The position numbers were made by a program, and so were the translations under genes. The notes below the pieces were generated by a model. It was not told the origin of the DNA. It saw only the letters and a list, made by a program, of their open reading frames with translations, and did not search any database. A stretch of 64,000 bases of DNA from an uncultured Oscillospiraceae bacterium (GTDB taxonomy: Bacteria; Bacillota; Clostridia; Oscillospirales; Oscillospiraceae), in NCBI GenBank assembly GCA_934636865.1, contig CAKUBI010000001.1, forward strand, positions 145,468 to 209,467. Direction: 5' to 3'. Every line of letters begins with the position of its first letter. Position 1 is the stretch's first letter. Positions 8,880 through 17,368 of the stretch are shown here, piece by piece.

Positions 8880-9719
8880 ATGAAAAATTCCCGCATCAAA
8901 AACGGTATCCTGCGCATCGCGCAGGGCATCATCATCGGCGCGGGCGCGATCCTGCCGGGCGTTTCCGGCGGCGTGCTCGCCGTCATCTTCGGCGTGTACC
9001 GCCCGGCCATGGAGCTTTTGACGCACCCCAGGCGCGCGCTCGCGCGCTACTGGCGCATGCTCCTCGCCGTCGGCGTCGGCTGGGCGATCGGTTTTCTCGG
9101 CGGCGGGAGCGTGATCCTCGCGCTCTTCCACCAGTCCGAGACCGTCGCGACCTGCCTTTTCATCGGCCTGATCCTCGGCACGCTTCCGGACCTCTGGCGC
9201 GAGGCGGGGACGCAGGGGCGCGGCAGGGGCTCGTATGTCTCGCTGCTCATAAGCTTTCTCGTCCTCTTTTCCGCCCTTCTGGGCGTGCAGCTCGGCTCGT
9301 TCGCCGAAATGCGCGCGAACGTCTGGGGCTTTCTCTTCTGCGGCGTGCTGTGGGGGCTGAGCTTCATCATCCCCGGCATGACGTCCTCATCCATCCTGAT
9401 GGCCGTGGGCCTGCTCACGCCGCTCATTGACGGCATCTCGCGGCTCGACCTGTCCGTGCTCGTCCCGTGGGCGCTTGGCATGGCTGGTGTGATGGCGCTG
9501 TTCGCGCGCATCGTGAGCCGGCTTTTTGACACGCACTATTCCATCGCCTACCATGCCGTCATCGGCATCGTGCTCGCCTCGACCATCATCATTATCCCGA
9601 CGAGCTTTGCCTCGGCGGCGGAGCTTATCTGGGGCATCGTCTGCGCGGTCTTGGGCGCGGCGGCCGCGTACTTCGGCGGCAAGCTCCAGCCGCAGGAGGA
9701 AGCGGAGCGGCAAAAATAA
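8880..9719 (+). CDS. DUF368 (PopT-type) undecaprenyl-phosphate transporter
   Basis: A 279-aa multi-pass membrane protein. The N-terminal signature IGAGAILPGVSGGVLAVIFGVY and the internal repeat-like IIPGMTSSSILMAVGLLTPLI identify DUF368. Members of this family have been shown to recycle the lipid carrier undecaprenyl phosphate across the membrane (PopT), supporting wall polymer synthesis. About eight hydrophobic stretches are visible. The ribosome site (GGGAG) is rather far from the ATG, so translation may partly depend on coupling to the upstream gene 54 bp away. A perfect palindromic terminator follows. Confidence 0.85.
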   Translation: MKNSRIKNGILRIAQGIIIGAGAILPGVSGGVLAVIFGVYRPAMELLTHPRRALARYWRMLLAVGVGWAIGFLGGGSVILALFHQSETVATCLFIGLILGTLPDLWREAGTQGRGRGSYVSLLISFLVLFSALLGVQLGSFAEMRANVWGFLFCGVLWGLSFIIPGMTSSSILMAVGLLTPLIDGISRLDLSVLVPWALGMAGVMALFARIVSRLFDTHYSIAYHAVIGIVLASTIIIIPTSFASAAELIWGIVCAVLGAAAAYFGGKLQPQEEAERQK

Positions 9720-9723
9720 AAGG

Positions 9724-9759
9724 AAAACGGCGGAGACCAATTGGTCTCCGCCGTTTTTT
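9724..9759. terminator. Bidirectional terminator
   Basis: Perfect palindrome AAAACGGCGGAGACC-AATT-GGTCTCCGCCGTTTT (9724-9757) with T6 on the right and A-rich sequence on the left, between convergent genes. Confidence 0.92.
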
Positions 9760-9764
9760 CATCC

Positions 9765-10211
9765 TCAGCCGAGAAGCTCGCCGTAGCCGGAAAGGCTCTG
9801 CGCGGCGAGCGACTGCATCCTGCTCCACTCGTCCTCTCCCGCGCAGCCGCGCACGGCCACCGTGCGAAAGCCCGCCTCCGCCGCGTTCCGGACGCCCGCG
9901 AGCGAGCCGCAGAAAACCGCCGTGTCGTCCTTCTGCCCGTGCAGGCGCTTCATCGCGCGCTCGAACATCGTGGCGCTGTCCGCTTTGCAGAGCGCGACGG
10001 ACTCGGGCAGCACGAAGCGGAAATAAGACGAAAGTCCCGCCTGATCGAGCATACGCTGCGCGTCGTCCGCGCGCAGGGCCGTCACCGCGCCGAGCCACAC
10101 GCCCTCCATTTTGAGCAGCGCGAGCGCCTTGTCAAGGTCCGCGCGCGCCTCCGACGTGCCGGGAAGAAAGAGTGTATCGTCCATGGTAAAGATCGCGCCT
10201 TGCAGCCGCAT
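9765..10211 (-). CDS. HAD-fold protein lacking the catalytic aspartate
   Basis: A 148-aa protein with the layout of a small haloacid-dehalogenase-superfamily hydrolase. Where motif I normally reads DxD it reads IFTMDDTLF, so the nucleophilic Asp is Thr and only the second Asp remains. Motif II is plausible (GAVTALR). The motif IV region reads VFCGSLAGVRNAAEAG, where active members have GDSxND. It is therefore probably not a phosphatase, although the fold seems kept. The start (MRLQGAI) follows GGGGAGGGA; an in-frame upstream ATG at 10271 is less likely. It is monocistronic, with its own strong promoter. Confidence 0.65.
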   Translation of the reverse strand: MRLQGAIFTMDDTLFLPGTSEARADLDKALALLKMEGVWLGAVTALRADDAQRMLDQAGLSSYFRFVLPESVALCKADSATMFERAMKRLHGQKDDTAVFCGSLAGVRNAAEAGFRTVAVRGCAGEDEWSRMQSLAAQSLSGYGELLG

Positions 10212-10242
10212 AGAGGTCCCTCCCCAAGAAAAATCTTTTCCT

Positions 10243-10271
10243 ATTATACCCCCTGCCGCGCGCGTTTGCAA
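10243..10271 (-). promoter_or_regulatory. Promoter of the HAD-like gene
   Basis: On the minus strand TTGCAA (10271-10266), 17-bp spacer, TATAAT (10248-10243), just upstream of the start at 10211. Confidence 0.8.
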
Positions 10272-10436
10272 TCGCCGCGCGGAAAACGGCCCGACTGTAT
10301 AAAATTACGGATATATGCGAAAAACATCCGCCGCCCTCTGCGCGCAACCGCCGTCTCACGGGCGCTTTTGTGAAAAGTGATGAAGAAATATCCAAAGTGG
10401 CGTCATAAATTTGTCGCAAGCTGGATGATTATTCTG

Positions 10437-10465
10437 TTGACTATGTATTTTTATTGATGTACACT
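10437..10465 (+). promoter_or_regulatory. Promoter of the SLH carboxypeptidase gene
   Basis: TTGACT (10437-10442), 17-bp spacer, TACACT (10460-10465), in an AT-rich pocket 65 bp before the start. Confidence 0.65.
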
Positions 10466-10529
10466 AAGACCATCATTTCAAACCGCCGTGCTGTGTGCGG
10501 CGGGTCAGACCATCCGGGAGGAAGAAAAC

Positions 10530-13500
10530 ATGAAACATTATCCGAAAACCGTCAGCAAGGCGCTCTCGCTGCTGATGGCCCTGGTGATGACGCTCTCGCT
10601 CGCGGTCACGTCCGCGTCCGCCGTGAGCTGCCAGGACATGAACCCCAAGGACGATGCGCTCCTCGGCACGCAGTTCGCCGTGGACGCGGCCATCACCCTC
10701 GTCACGGATGAGGACGGCAAGGACGTCTCCCTTTCCATCCCCGTCTCCGGCATGAGCAAGGATGCGCTCGCCGCCGCCGTCACCGCCGGCACGGTGGAGC
10801 TATCGCTCCTGCGCGACGATTCCCGCCCCTATGTGAACGAGGAGCTGTTCCCCTACGCCTACGCCGGCGGCCCGCTTGCCGACTGGAAGACCGAGGGCGG
10901 CGGGCAGCAGTTCACGGACGTCAAGCTGACGGCGAATGAGAAAAACGGTAAGACCGTGCTCGACGTTTCCTTCCATGTGAACAACTACTTCTACTCCACC
11001 AACCGCAGAACCGGCACGACGTCTGTGGACTACAGCGTGCCCCATACCAACGGCGGCTACTATATCGACCTTTGCGGCTATTTTGATCTTACCGTCTCGG
11101 TGAGCGGCAAGACCGCCGGCTCCGCCCCGGTCAAGGTCGCCCCGTATGAAAACTTCAATACCATGTGGGAGATCTACAAGCAGCTCGACGAGATCGTGGC
11201 GGCGGGCAAGAAGAACGGCCTGTATGTGGAAAAGTTCTCCATGGGCCAGTCCACCGCGGGCCGTGACATGCCCTATCTGATCGTGGCCGACAGCAAGGCG
11301 AGCGTGACGAAGTGGCTCGCCCTGACCGATAAGGCCGAGAGCGATCCCGACGCCGTGCTTGCCCAGATCAAGGCCGGTGAGCTCGACGATATCCGCGTTC
11401 CCGTGATGTACTCCAACATCCACTCCAATGAGGTCGCCGCCACCGACGGCGTGCTCGATTTCGCCAAGATGATCACGAGCGAAAAGACCATCGACTATAA
11501 GACGCTCACCGGCTTCACCGCCGAGGGCGAGAAGGAGCTGGCCAAGGAGATGGGCCCCGTCGGTGAGAGCGGCAGCACCGCCATCCCCGACCTTGTCAAG
11601 GATAAGGCCAGCTACCTCGGCTATCTGACGGCCGGCAACAACGGCAAGTCTGGCAAGGTCGATCTTGAAACGTATTATACGGTGGAGGAAAACACCGTGA
11701 ACGTTAAGAGCGGGCTGCTCTCCGACGTGTTCTTCATCCTCGTGCCCGAGGAGAACGTAGACGGACGTACCTACCTCACGAGACACTCCACCAACGGCTA
11801 CGACCTCAACCGTGACAACTCCTTCCAGACCACGAGCGAAACGGCCAACATGCAGCAGCTCATCGCTGCCTTCAACCCCATGTCGTTCGCCGAGTTCCAC
11901 GGCCGTGTTCAGGCCTTCCAGTGCGAGCCCTGCGATCCCCCGCACGAGCCGAACTTTGAGTATGACCTGCTCGCCAACCACCTCATCGGCGGCGGCGAAG
12001 CGCTCGGTATCGCGGCAGCTGCCAACAACGACGGCTACAACAGCTATGTTATCCCCCAGCGCGACTATTTGAGCTACACCGGCAACGGCACCGAGACCTA
12101 CTGGGAAGATCCCTGGGACGATATGTCCACCAGCTACACCCCCCAGTTCGCCATGCTCCACGGCACCGTGTCCTACACCGTTGAGCTGCCCGCCTACTGC
12201 GACGAGACCGCGCAGGCCGTGCAGTACGGCATCCTCGGCCAGGCTGAATACGTCGCCGCCGAGAAGCTTTCCTACCTTGAATCCCAGGTCACCATTTATC
12301 AGCGCGGCGTGCACAACCTGAACTCCGACGCCTACGAGCTCGTCGGCCAGTGGCTGTGCGACCAGAACGATGTTGAGGGCGCGGAGATGGAGCTCTTCCG
12401 TCCGGAGTACACCGGCAAGGACCAGAACGGCAACTTTTATCCCGAGTGCTACATCATCCCCCTCGACGGCAAGAACCAGACCAATCTCCAGGCCGCGGCC
12501 GACATGATGGAGTGGCTCACGAGAAACGACGTCAAGGTCAGCGTGACCGAGAAGGAATTCACCTATGACGGCGTCACCTATCCCGCCGGTACGATGATCG
12601 TTTCGATGTATCAGGCCAAGCGCTCCGTCGCCAACGGCGCGCTCTATGACGGCACGCTCATCAACAGCTGGACCGTCCTCTACTCCGAGGGCATCACCTC
12701 CTTCAACGAAACGCGCGGCTTCGACATGGTCACCGTGGCCGAGCCCGCCGCCTACAAGACCATCGCCGCCGTCTGCGGCAGCGATATGGACCACGACGAT
12801 GCCCTCGCCTACACCAAGGCGCTGACTTCCTGCTTCACGGGCGAGAAGAACAAGGACGTCATCATCTCCAACGTCTCCGAGGCTTCCACCGCCGCCGTCA
12901 ACGAGCTTTTGAAGGCCGGCAAGACCGTCGGCATGATCACCGCGGGCGATCACATGGGCGACTTCATCTGCTCCTATGCCGACTACCAGAGCGTTGCGGA
13001 CAAGTACCTGCTCACCGCCGGGGGCGCGGATAAGACGAGCGTGAAGGCCAAGATCATCACCAAGTCCCCCACCGTCTATGTTTCCGGCACGCCTGCCGAG
13101 AGCACCAAGGGCTTTGCCTACACTCCTCAGATCAGCCAGAGCGCCGGCTGGAACTACGATAACGCCGCCATGAGCCTCATGGGCTTTGCCACGACCACCG
13201 ATGTGACGCAGGCGGATGCCGCCGCCGGCGCGACGAAGCTCAATGCCGAAGCCAGGACCGCCGTGAAGAACGGCCTGCCCTATATCGGCTACAGCTACTC
13301 TGCCGCCTCTGATGCGTCCAGTCTTATCTCCGGTGTGGAATACACCGAGCTGGACGGCGCGATGGACTGCCTGACCCCCGTCGTTTACCCCAGCAAGACC
13401 CTCGTCAACGCGAGCTATGCCCTTGACGGAGACAGCATCCTCTATGCCTACGGACTGGGCTTCTTCTCCAAGCTCCCCTCCGGCGCGACGGTCCTCGTCA

Positions 13501-14273
13501 AATCCGACAAGACCAGAACGCCCACCGAGGGCTTCATCCCCACCAATACCGACGAGCGCGCCGCGGGCTTCAAGGCCTATATGAACGGCGGCGTGCAGGG
13601 CTTTGCCTATCAGGAAAACGGTATGAACGTTGTCCTCTTTGCCAACTCCCTGACCAATAAGGTCCACCAGAGAGACGAGTATGCCTTTATCAGCAATTTC
13701 CTCTTCTCCTCCGTGCTGAGCAATGAGAACTACGACGGCTCTGCGTCCCTGCCCTTCACCGATGTTGCCGACGACGCCTACTATGCCGACGCCGTCGCCT
13801 GGGCCATCGCAAACGGCGTGACCTCCGGCACGAGCGCGGCCACCTTCTCCCCCAACGCGAGCTGCACGCGCGCCCAGATGGTCACCTTCCTGTGGAGAGC
13901 CGCCGGTTCCCCCGAGCCGAAGTCCACCTCTACCGTCTTCACCGACGTCAAGAGCGGCGCATACTATGAAAAGGCCGTTGCCTGGGCCGTGGAGCAGAGC
14001 ATCACCACCGGCACGAGCGCCACGACCTTCTCGCCCGACGCAAACGTGACGCGCGCCCAGGCCGTCACCTTCCAGTGGAGAGCTGCGGGCGCGCCCAAGG
14101 CCGAGGGCACGAACGCCTTCACCGACGTGAAGGCGGACGCGTTCTACGCCGAAGCCGTCCAATGGGCCGTCAACGCGGGCGTGACCACCGGCACGAGCGA
14201 TACGGCGTTCTCCCCCGCGAGCGACTGCACGCGCGCCCAGATCGTCACCTTCCTCTACCGCGCGGCAAAGTAA
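10530..14273 (+). CDS. Secreted M14 zinc carboxypeptidase with three SLH repeats
   Basis: A 1247-aa exported protein. The start (MKHYPKT) has GGGAGGA seven bases upstream; an upstream in-frame ATG lacks one. A signal peptide (ALSLLMALVMTLSLAVTSASA) is clear. Peptidase M14 features are the zinc motif IHSNE (HxxE, His298 and Glu301), a third ligand His in FAEFHGRVQ and the catalytic Glu in SYTVELPAYC. A long middle part of unknown fold (about 630-1070) resembles a glutamine-amidotransferase-like or substrate-binding region but is not assigned. Three S-layer homology repeats (from about residue 1075, each with FTDV and TRAQ-VTFLWRA) anchor it to secondary cell-wall polymer. It is probably a surface exopeptidase acting on peptides or peptidoglycan. 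Codon use is like the neighbours. Confidence 0.9.
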   Translation: MKHYPKTVSKALSLLMALVMTLSLAVTSASAVSCQDMNPKDDALLGTQFAVDAAITLVTDEDGKDVSLSIPVSGMSKDALAAAVTAGTVELSLLRDDSRPYVNEELFPYAYAGGPLADWKTEGGGQQFTDVKLTANEKNGKTVLDVSFHVNNYFYSTNRRTGTTSVDYSVPHTNGGYYIDLCGYFDLTVSVSGKTAGSAPVKVAPYENFNTMWEIYKQLDEIVAAGKKNGLYVEKFSMGQSTAGRDMPYLIVADSKASVTKWLALTDKAESDPDAVLAQIKAGELDDIRVPVMYSNIHSNEVAATDGVLDFAKMITSEKTIDYKTLTGFTAEGEKELAKEMGPVGESGSTAIPDLVKDKASYLGYLTAGNNGKSGKVDLETYYTVEENTVNVKSGLLSDVFFILVPEENVDGRTYLTRHSTNGYDLNRDNSFQTTSETANMQQLIAAFNPMSFAEFHGRVQAFQCEPCDPPHEPNFEYDLLANHLIGGGEALGIAAAANNDGYNSYVIPQRDYLSYTGNGTETYWEDPWDDMSTSYTPQFAMLHGTVSYTVELPAYCDETAQAVQYGILGQAEYVAAEKLSYLESQVTIYQRGVHNLNSDAYELVGQWLCDQNDVEGAEMELFRPEYTGKDQNGNFYPECYIIPLDGKNQTNLQAAADMMEWLTRNDVKVSVTEKEFTYDGVTYPAGTMIVSMYQAKRSVANGALYDGTLINSWTVLYSEGITSFNETRGFDMVTVAEPAAYKTIAAVCGSDMDHDDALAYTKALTSCFTGEKNKDVIISNVSEASTAAVNELLKAGKTVGMITAGDHMGDFICSYADYQSVADKYLLTAGGADKTSVKAKIITKSPTVYVSGTPAESTKGFAYTPQISQSAGWNYDNAAMSLMGFATTTDVTQADAAAGATKLNAEARTAVKNGLPYIGYSYSAASDASSLISGVEYTELDGAMDCLTPVVYPSKTLVNASYALDGDSILYAYGLGFFSKLPSGATVLVKSDKTRTPTEGFIPTNTDERAAGFKAYMNGGVQGFAYQENGMNVVLFANSLTNKVHQRDEYAFISNFLFSSVLSNENYDGSASLPFTDVADDAYYADAVAWAIANGVTSGTSAATFSPNASCTRAQMVTFLWRAAGSPEPKSTSTVFTDVKSGAYYEKAVAWAVEQSITTGTSATTFSPDANVTRAQAVTFQWRAAGAPKAEGTNAFTDVKADAFYAEAVQWAVNAGVTTGTSDTAFSPASDCTRAQIVTFLYRAAK

Positions 14274-14298
14274 AAAAGCTTCTTCATGATCCTCCCAA

Positions 14299-14329
14299 AA
14301 GGGCCGCGGAGCACGTCTCCGCGGCCCTT
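14299..14329 (+). terminator. Stem-loop after the carboxypeptidase gene
   Basis: 13-bp perfect stem AAGGGCCGCGGAG / CTCCGCGGCCCTT with a 5-nt loop. There is no T tract after it, so it may be a weak terminator or a 3'-end protecting hairpin. Confidence 0.55.
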
Positions 14330-14364
14330 GCGCCGCATCAAAATGCAAAAGGAGAAAATTAGTC

Positions 14365-14393
14365 TTGCATTTTTGCGCGGGCAAGGCTATAAT
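14365..14393 (+). promoter_or_regulatory. Promoter of tpiA
   Basis: TTGCAT (14365-14370), 17-bp spacer, TATAAT (14388-14393). Confidence 0.8.
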
Positions 14394-14521
14394 TCAAAGT
14401 AGTACCAAATGTACCATTCGTTTGCAACAACTAACGCAAATGTGCGGCACTTTCAGATGGATCCGGGCCGCAGCGCGCCGAGATCCGATTGAAGAAGGAA
14501 AGAGAAAGGGGTAACATAAAA

Positions 14522-15286
14522 ATGAACTCGAACCGTAAAACCGTGATCGCAGGAAACTGGAAGATGAACAAGACCGCGCCGGAGACCACCGCGCTGATCG
14601 AAGAGATCAGGGTCGCGGCGGACTGCAAGGCATGCGAGGTCGTCGTCTGCCCGCCGTTCACCAACCTGCAGGCCGCCTGTGACGCTGCCGCTGGAAGCGG
14701 CATCCAGGTCGGCGCGCAGAACGTCCACTTTGCGCAAAGCGGCGCCTACACCGGCGAGATCAGCACCGATATGCTCCGCGCCCTCGGCGTGACGCACGTC
14801 ATCGTCGGCCACAGTGAGCGCCGCCAGTACTTCGGCGAGACGGACGAGACCGTCAACAAGCGCCTGACCGCCGCGCTGGACGCGGGCCTGACGGCCATCC
14901 TCTGCGTCGGCGAGACCGAGACGCAGCGCGAGCAGGGCGTGACGGATGAGGTCATCCGCTCCCAGCTCAAGATCGCCCTCGGCGGCGTGAGCGCGGAGAA
15001 GATCGCGCAGCTGATCGTCGCCTACGAGCCGGTGTGGGCCATCGGCACGGGCAAGACCGCCACCGCCGCACAGGCCGAGGAGGTCTGCGCCATGATCCGC
15101 GCGACCGTGCGCGAGCTGTACGGCGACGCCGCGGCGGAGGGCCTGACGATCCAGTACGGCGGTTCGATGAAGCCCGGCAACGCCGCCGAGCTTCTCTCCC
15201 AGCCCGACATCGACGGCGGGCTCATCGGCGGCGCGGCGCTCAAGGCCGCAGACTTTGCCGCCATCATTGCCGCCTGCCGCGGATAA
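14522..15286 (+). CDS. tpiA: Triose-phosphate isomerase
   Basis: A 254-aa TIM-barrel enzyme of usual length that interconverts dihydroxyacetone phosphate and glyceraldehyde 3-phosphate in glycolysis. Catalytic residues are visible: Lys in AGNWKMNK, His in IVGHSERR and Glu in AYEPVWAIGTG, with the phosphate loop IQYGGSMKPGNA and the final GGLIGGAALK. The ATG at 14522 is chosen because it places NWKMNK at the usual position; an in-frame ATG 11 codons upstream adds an atypical basic leader. It is not in a gap-pgk-tpi-gpm-eno cluster; the next gene is the DUF4914-like protein 45 bp downstream. Confidence 0.97.
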   Translation: MNSNRKTVIAGNWKMNKTAPETTALIEEIRVAADCKACEVVVCPPFTNLQAACDAAAGSGIQVGAQNVHFAQSGAYTGEISTDMLRALGVTHVIVGHSERRQYFGETDETVNKRLTAALDAGLTAILCVGETETQREQGVTDEVIRSQLKIALGGVSAEKIAQLIVAYEPVWAIGTGKTATAAQAEEVCAMIRATVRELYGDAAAEGLTIQYGGSMKPGNAAELLSQPDIDGGLIGGAALKAADFAAIIAACRG

Positions 15287-15331
15287 TGCCCCGCGCCATC
15301 GGGCGCAGCCAAAAAATAAAGGAGGAGCAGC

Positions 15332-17233
15332 ATGTACACCGATCGATTTTTTGAGAAATTTGACCTCGCGCCGGAAGTCGCTGCCGCGCTGAAAAAGTGC
15401 AAGTGCATCGCCTACGCCGAAACCAAGGAAGAGCTGCAGGAAATGGCCTACGGCCCGACCCACACCTCCCGCTACGACGTGGTCTATCCCATCGAGGGCA
15501 AGGGCACGGTGAAGGAAGCGGAGGTCGTTCGCTGCAAGAACGGCTGTGTCGTGAACTTCATGGAGGACTATATGCGCCGCCGCGACCCGAACAGCATGGC
15601 CATCGGCGACGACCTGCCCACCGACAAGCCGCGCTTCAAGGACCGCTTCGGCTATGAATTCTCCACGCTCCGCCAGGAGACGCTCGACTGGCTCTCCAAG
15701 CAGCAGATCATCATGCTGCCGTTTTCCGCAGGTCCGAACGGCCACGGCTACCCGAGCCTGATGGTCTGCCCGATGAACGCGGCGTTCTTTGCGCTCTCGC
15801 TTGCGGATATGCAGGGCTTTGTCAGCATTGCCGACATTCCCGATAACTACAAGCCGCGCGCCATCATTTTCGTCGCGCCCCCCTTCCGTCATACGCATTT
15901 TGACGGCAAGCAGGTCGTGGTCCACAACCGCTCGAAGGAGCTCCACGAGGTCTGGGCCTATAACCTCTACCCCGGCCCGAGCGCCAAGAAGGGCGTTTTC
16001 TCACTCCTTCTCGACATCGGCGAGCAGGAGGGCTGGGTCTGCTGCCATACGAGCGCAGCCATGGTCGAAACGCCGTATGAAAACGAGATCGTCTTTATGC
16101 ACGAGGGCGCGTCCGGCGGCGGCAAGAGCGAGATGCTCGAGGACTTCCACCGCGAGGACGACGACAGGCTGCTCATCGGCACGCATACGGTCACAGGCGA
16201 AAAATATTACATGACGCTCACCGAGAGCTGCAAGATCCGCCCCATCGCGGACGATATGGCCTGCGCCCTCAAGAGCTTTCAGGACCCAGAAAGCGGCAAG
16301 CTCCGCATCCTCGACGCTGAGGACGGGTGGTTCCTCCGCATGGACGGCGTGAACGCCTACGGCAACAGCCCGCTCTATGAGCGCATCTGCATCCACCCCA
16401 GCGAGCCGCTGGTGTTTTTCAACATGGACGGCACGCCCGGCGCGACGTGCCTCATCTGGGAGCACGTCATCGAATCCAACGGCAAGCCCTGCTCCAACCC
16501 GCGCGTCATCCTGCCGCGCAGGATGGTCGATAACATCGTGCCCGATACCGTGCCCATCGAGGTCGATGTGCGCAGCTTCGGCGTGCGCATGCCGCCGAGC
16601 ACGGCCAAGGACCCGAACTACGGCGTGATGGGCATGCTCCAGATCGTGCCGCAGTCGATCGCGTGGCTGTGGAGACTGATCTCCCCGCGCGGGTTCAAGA
16701 ACCCCTCCATCGCCGATACGAACGCAGGCAGCGGCCTCAAGGCCGAGGGCGTTGGCTCCTACTGGCCGTTTGCCACGGGTCTCAAGGTCACGCAGGCCAA
16801 TCTTCTGCTTGAACAGATCATGTCCGCGCCCAAGACGACGAACGTGCTCATCCCTAACCAGCACATCGGCGCGTACCATGTCGGCTTCATGGGCGAATGG
16901 CTCTCGCGCGAGTACCTTGCCCGCCATCTGGGCTTTGTGCGCGCCAAGCATCTGGTCCCCGCGCGCTGCCCGCTGTTCGGCTACGCGCTCGACGAGATGA
17001 AGCTCGACGGTCAATTCGTGCGTCAGACCTTCCTGCGGCCCGAGACGCAGTCCAAGCTCGGCGCCGTGGGCTACGACGCGGGTGCGAAGATCCTGACCGA
17101 CTTCTTCAAAGAGCAGCTCCAGCAGTTCGTCTCCGACGATCTTGACCCGCTGGGCCGCGAGATCATCGACTGCTGCCTGCACGACGGCACACTGGACGAT
17201 TACCTTGCCCTCACGCCGATGAAGCTCAAGTAA
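15332..17233 (+). CDS. DUF4914-like large protein with a kinase/PEPCK-type P-loop
   Basis: A 633-aa soluble protein that I recognise as most like the DUF4914 family; no biochemical function is known to me. It has a phosphate-binding loop EGASGGGKSEML (about residues 259-270) of the sort found in PEP carboxykinase and HPr kinase, and His-rich and acidic stretches (FRHTHFDGK, FHREDDDR) that could bind metal. AYGPTHTSRYDVVYPIEGKG near the N-terminus and FNMDGTPGATCLIWEHV in the middle are other marked segments. It follows AAGGAGGAG and is probably co-transcribed with tpiA, so a link to central carbon or phosphate metabolism is a reasonable inference. A terminator follows. Confidence 0.6.
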   Translation: MYTDRFFEKFDLAPEVAAALKKCKCIAYAETKEELQEMAYGPTHTSRYDVVYPIEGKGTVKEAEVVRCKNGCVVNFMEDYMRRRDPNSMAIGDDLPTDKPRFKDRFGYEFSTLRQETLDWLSKQQIIMLPFSAGPNGHGYPSLMVCPMNAAFFALSLADMQGFVSIADIPDNYKPRAIIFVAPPFRHTHFDGKQVVVHNRSKELHEVWAYNLYPGPSAKKGVFSLLLDIGEQEGWVCCHTSAAMVETPYENEIVFMHEGASGGGKSEMLEDFHREDDDRLLIGTHTVTGEKYYMTLTESCKIRPIADDMACALKSFQDPESGKLRILDAEDGWFLRMDGVNAYGNSPLYERICIHPSEPLVFFNMDGTPGATCLIWEHVIESNGKPCSNPRVILPRRMVDNIVPDTVPIEVDVRSFGVRMPPSTAKDPNYGVMGMLQIVPQSIAWLWRLISPRGFKNPSIADTNAGSGLKAEGVGSYWPFATGLKVTQANLLLEQIMSAPKTTNVLIPNQHIGAYHVGFMGEWLSREYLARHLGFVRAKHLVPARCPLFGYALDEMKLDGQFVRQTFLRPETQSKLGAVGYDAGAKILTDFFKEQLQQFVSDDLDPLGREIIDCCLHDGTLDDYLALTPMKLK

Positions 17234-17247
17234 ATCGTTAAAAAATG

Positions 17248-17279
17248 AAGGCCCGGAGCGGAAGCCCCGGGCCTTTTCC
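17248..17279 (+). terminator. Intrinsic terminator of the tpiA unit
   Basis: AAGGCCCGG (17248-17256) pairs with CCGGGCCTT (17267-17275), followed by T-rich TTTTCCT. Confidence 0.85.
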
Positions 17280-17295
17280 TGTCGCGCGGAACGGA

Positions 17296-17323
17296 TTGAC
17301 CTTCCGCGCGGAAGCGGTATAAT
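17296..17323 (+). promoter_or_regulatory. Promoter with a palindromic operator in its spacer
   Basis: TTGACC (17296-17301), 16-bp spacer, TATAAT (17318-17323). Most of the spacer is a perfect 14-bp palindrome CTTCCGCGCGGAAG (17301-17314), well placed for a dimeric repressor that would block RNA polymerase. The regulator is not identified. Confidence 0.7.
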
Positions 17324-17368
17324 AAAAGCAGCGCAAAAAACGAAAAACAGATCAAAGGAGGACGCGCG

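Noticed and set aside
10800-14384. Very long minus-strand frame opposite the SLH carboxypeptidase (1194 codons).
   Set aside because: The plus strand encodes a clear signal peptide, M14 motifs and SLH repeats; the reverse is a shadow of codon bias.
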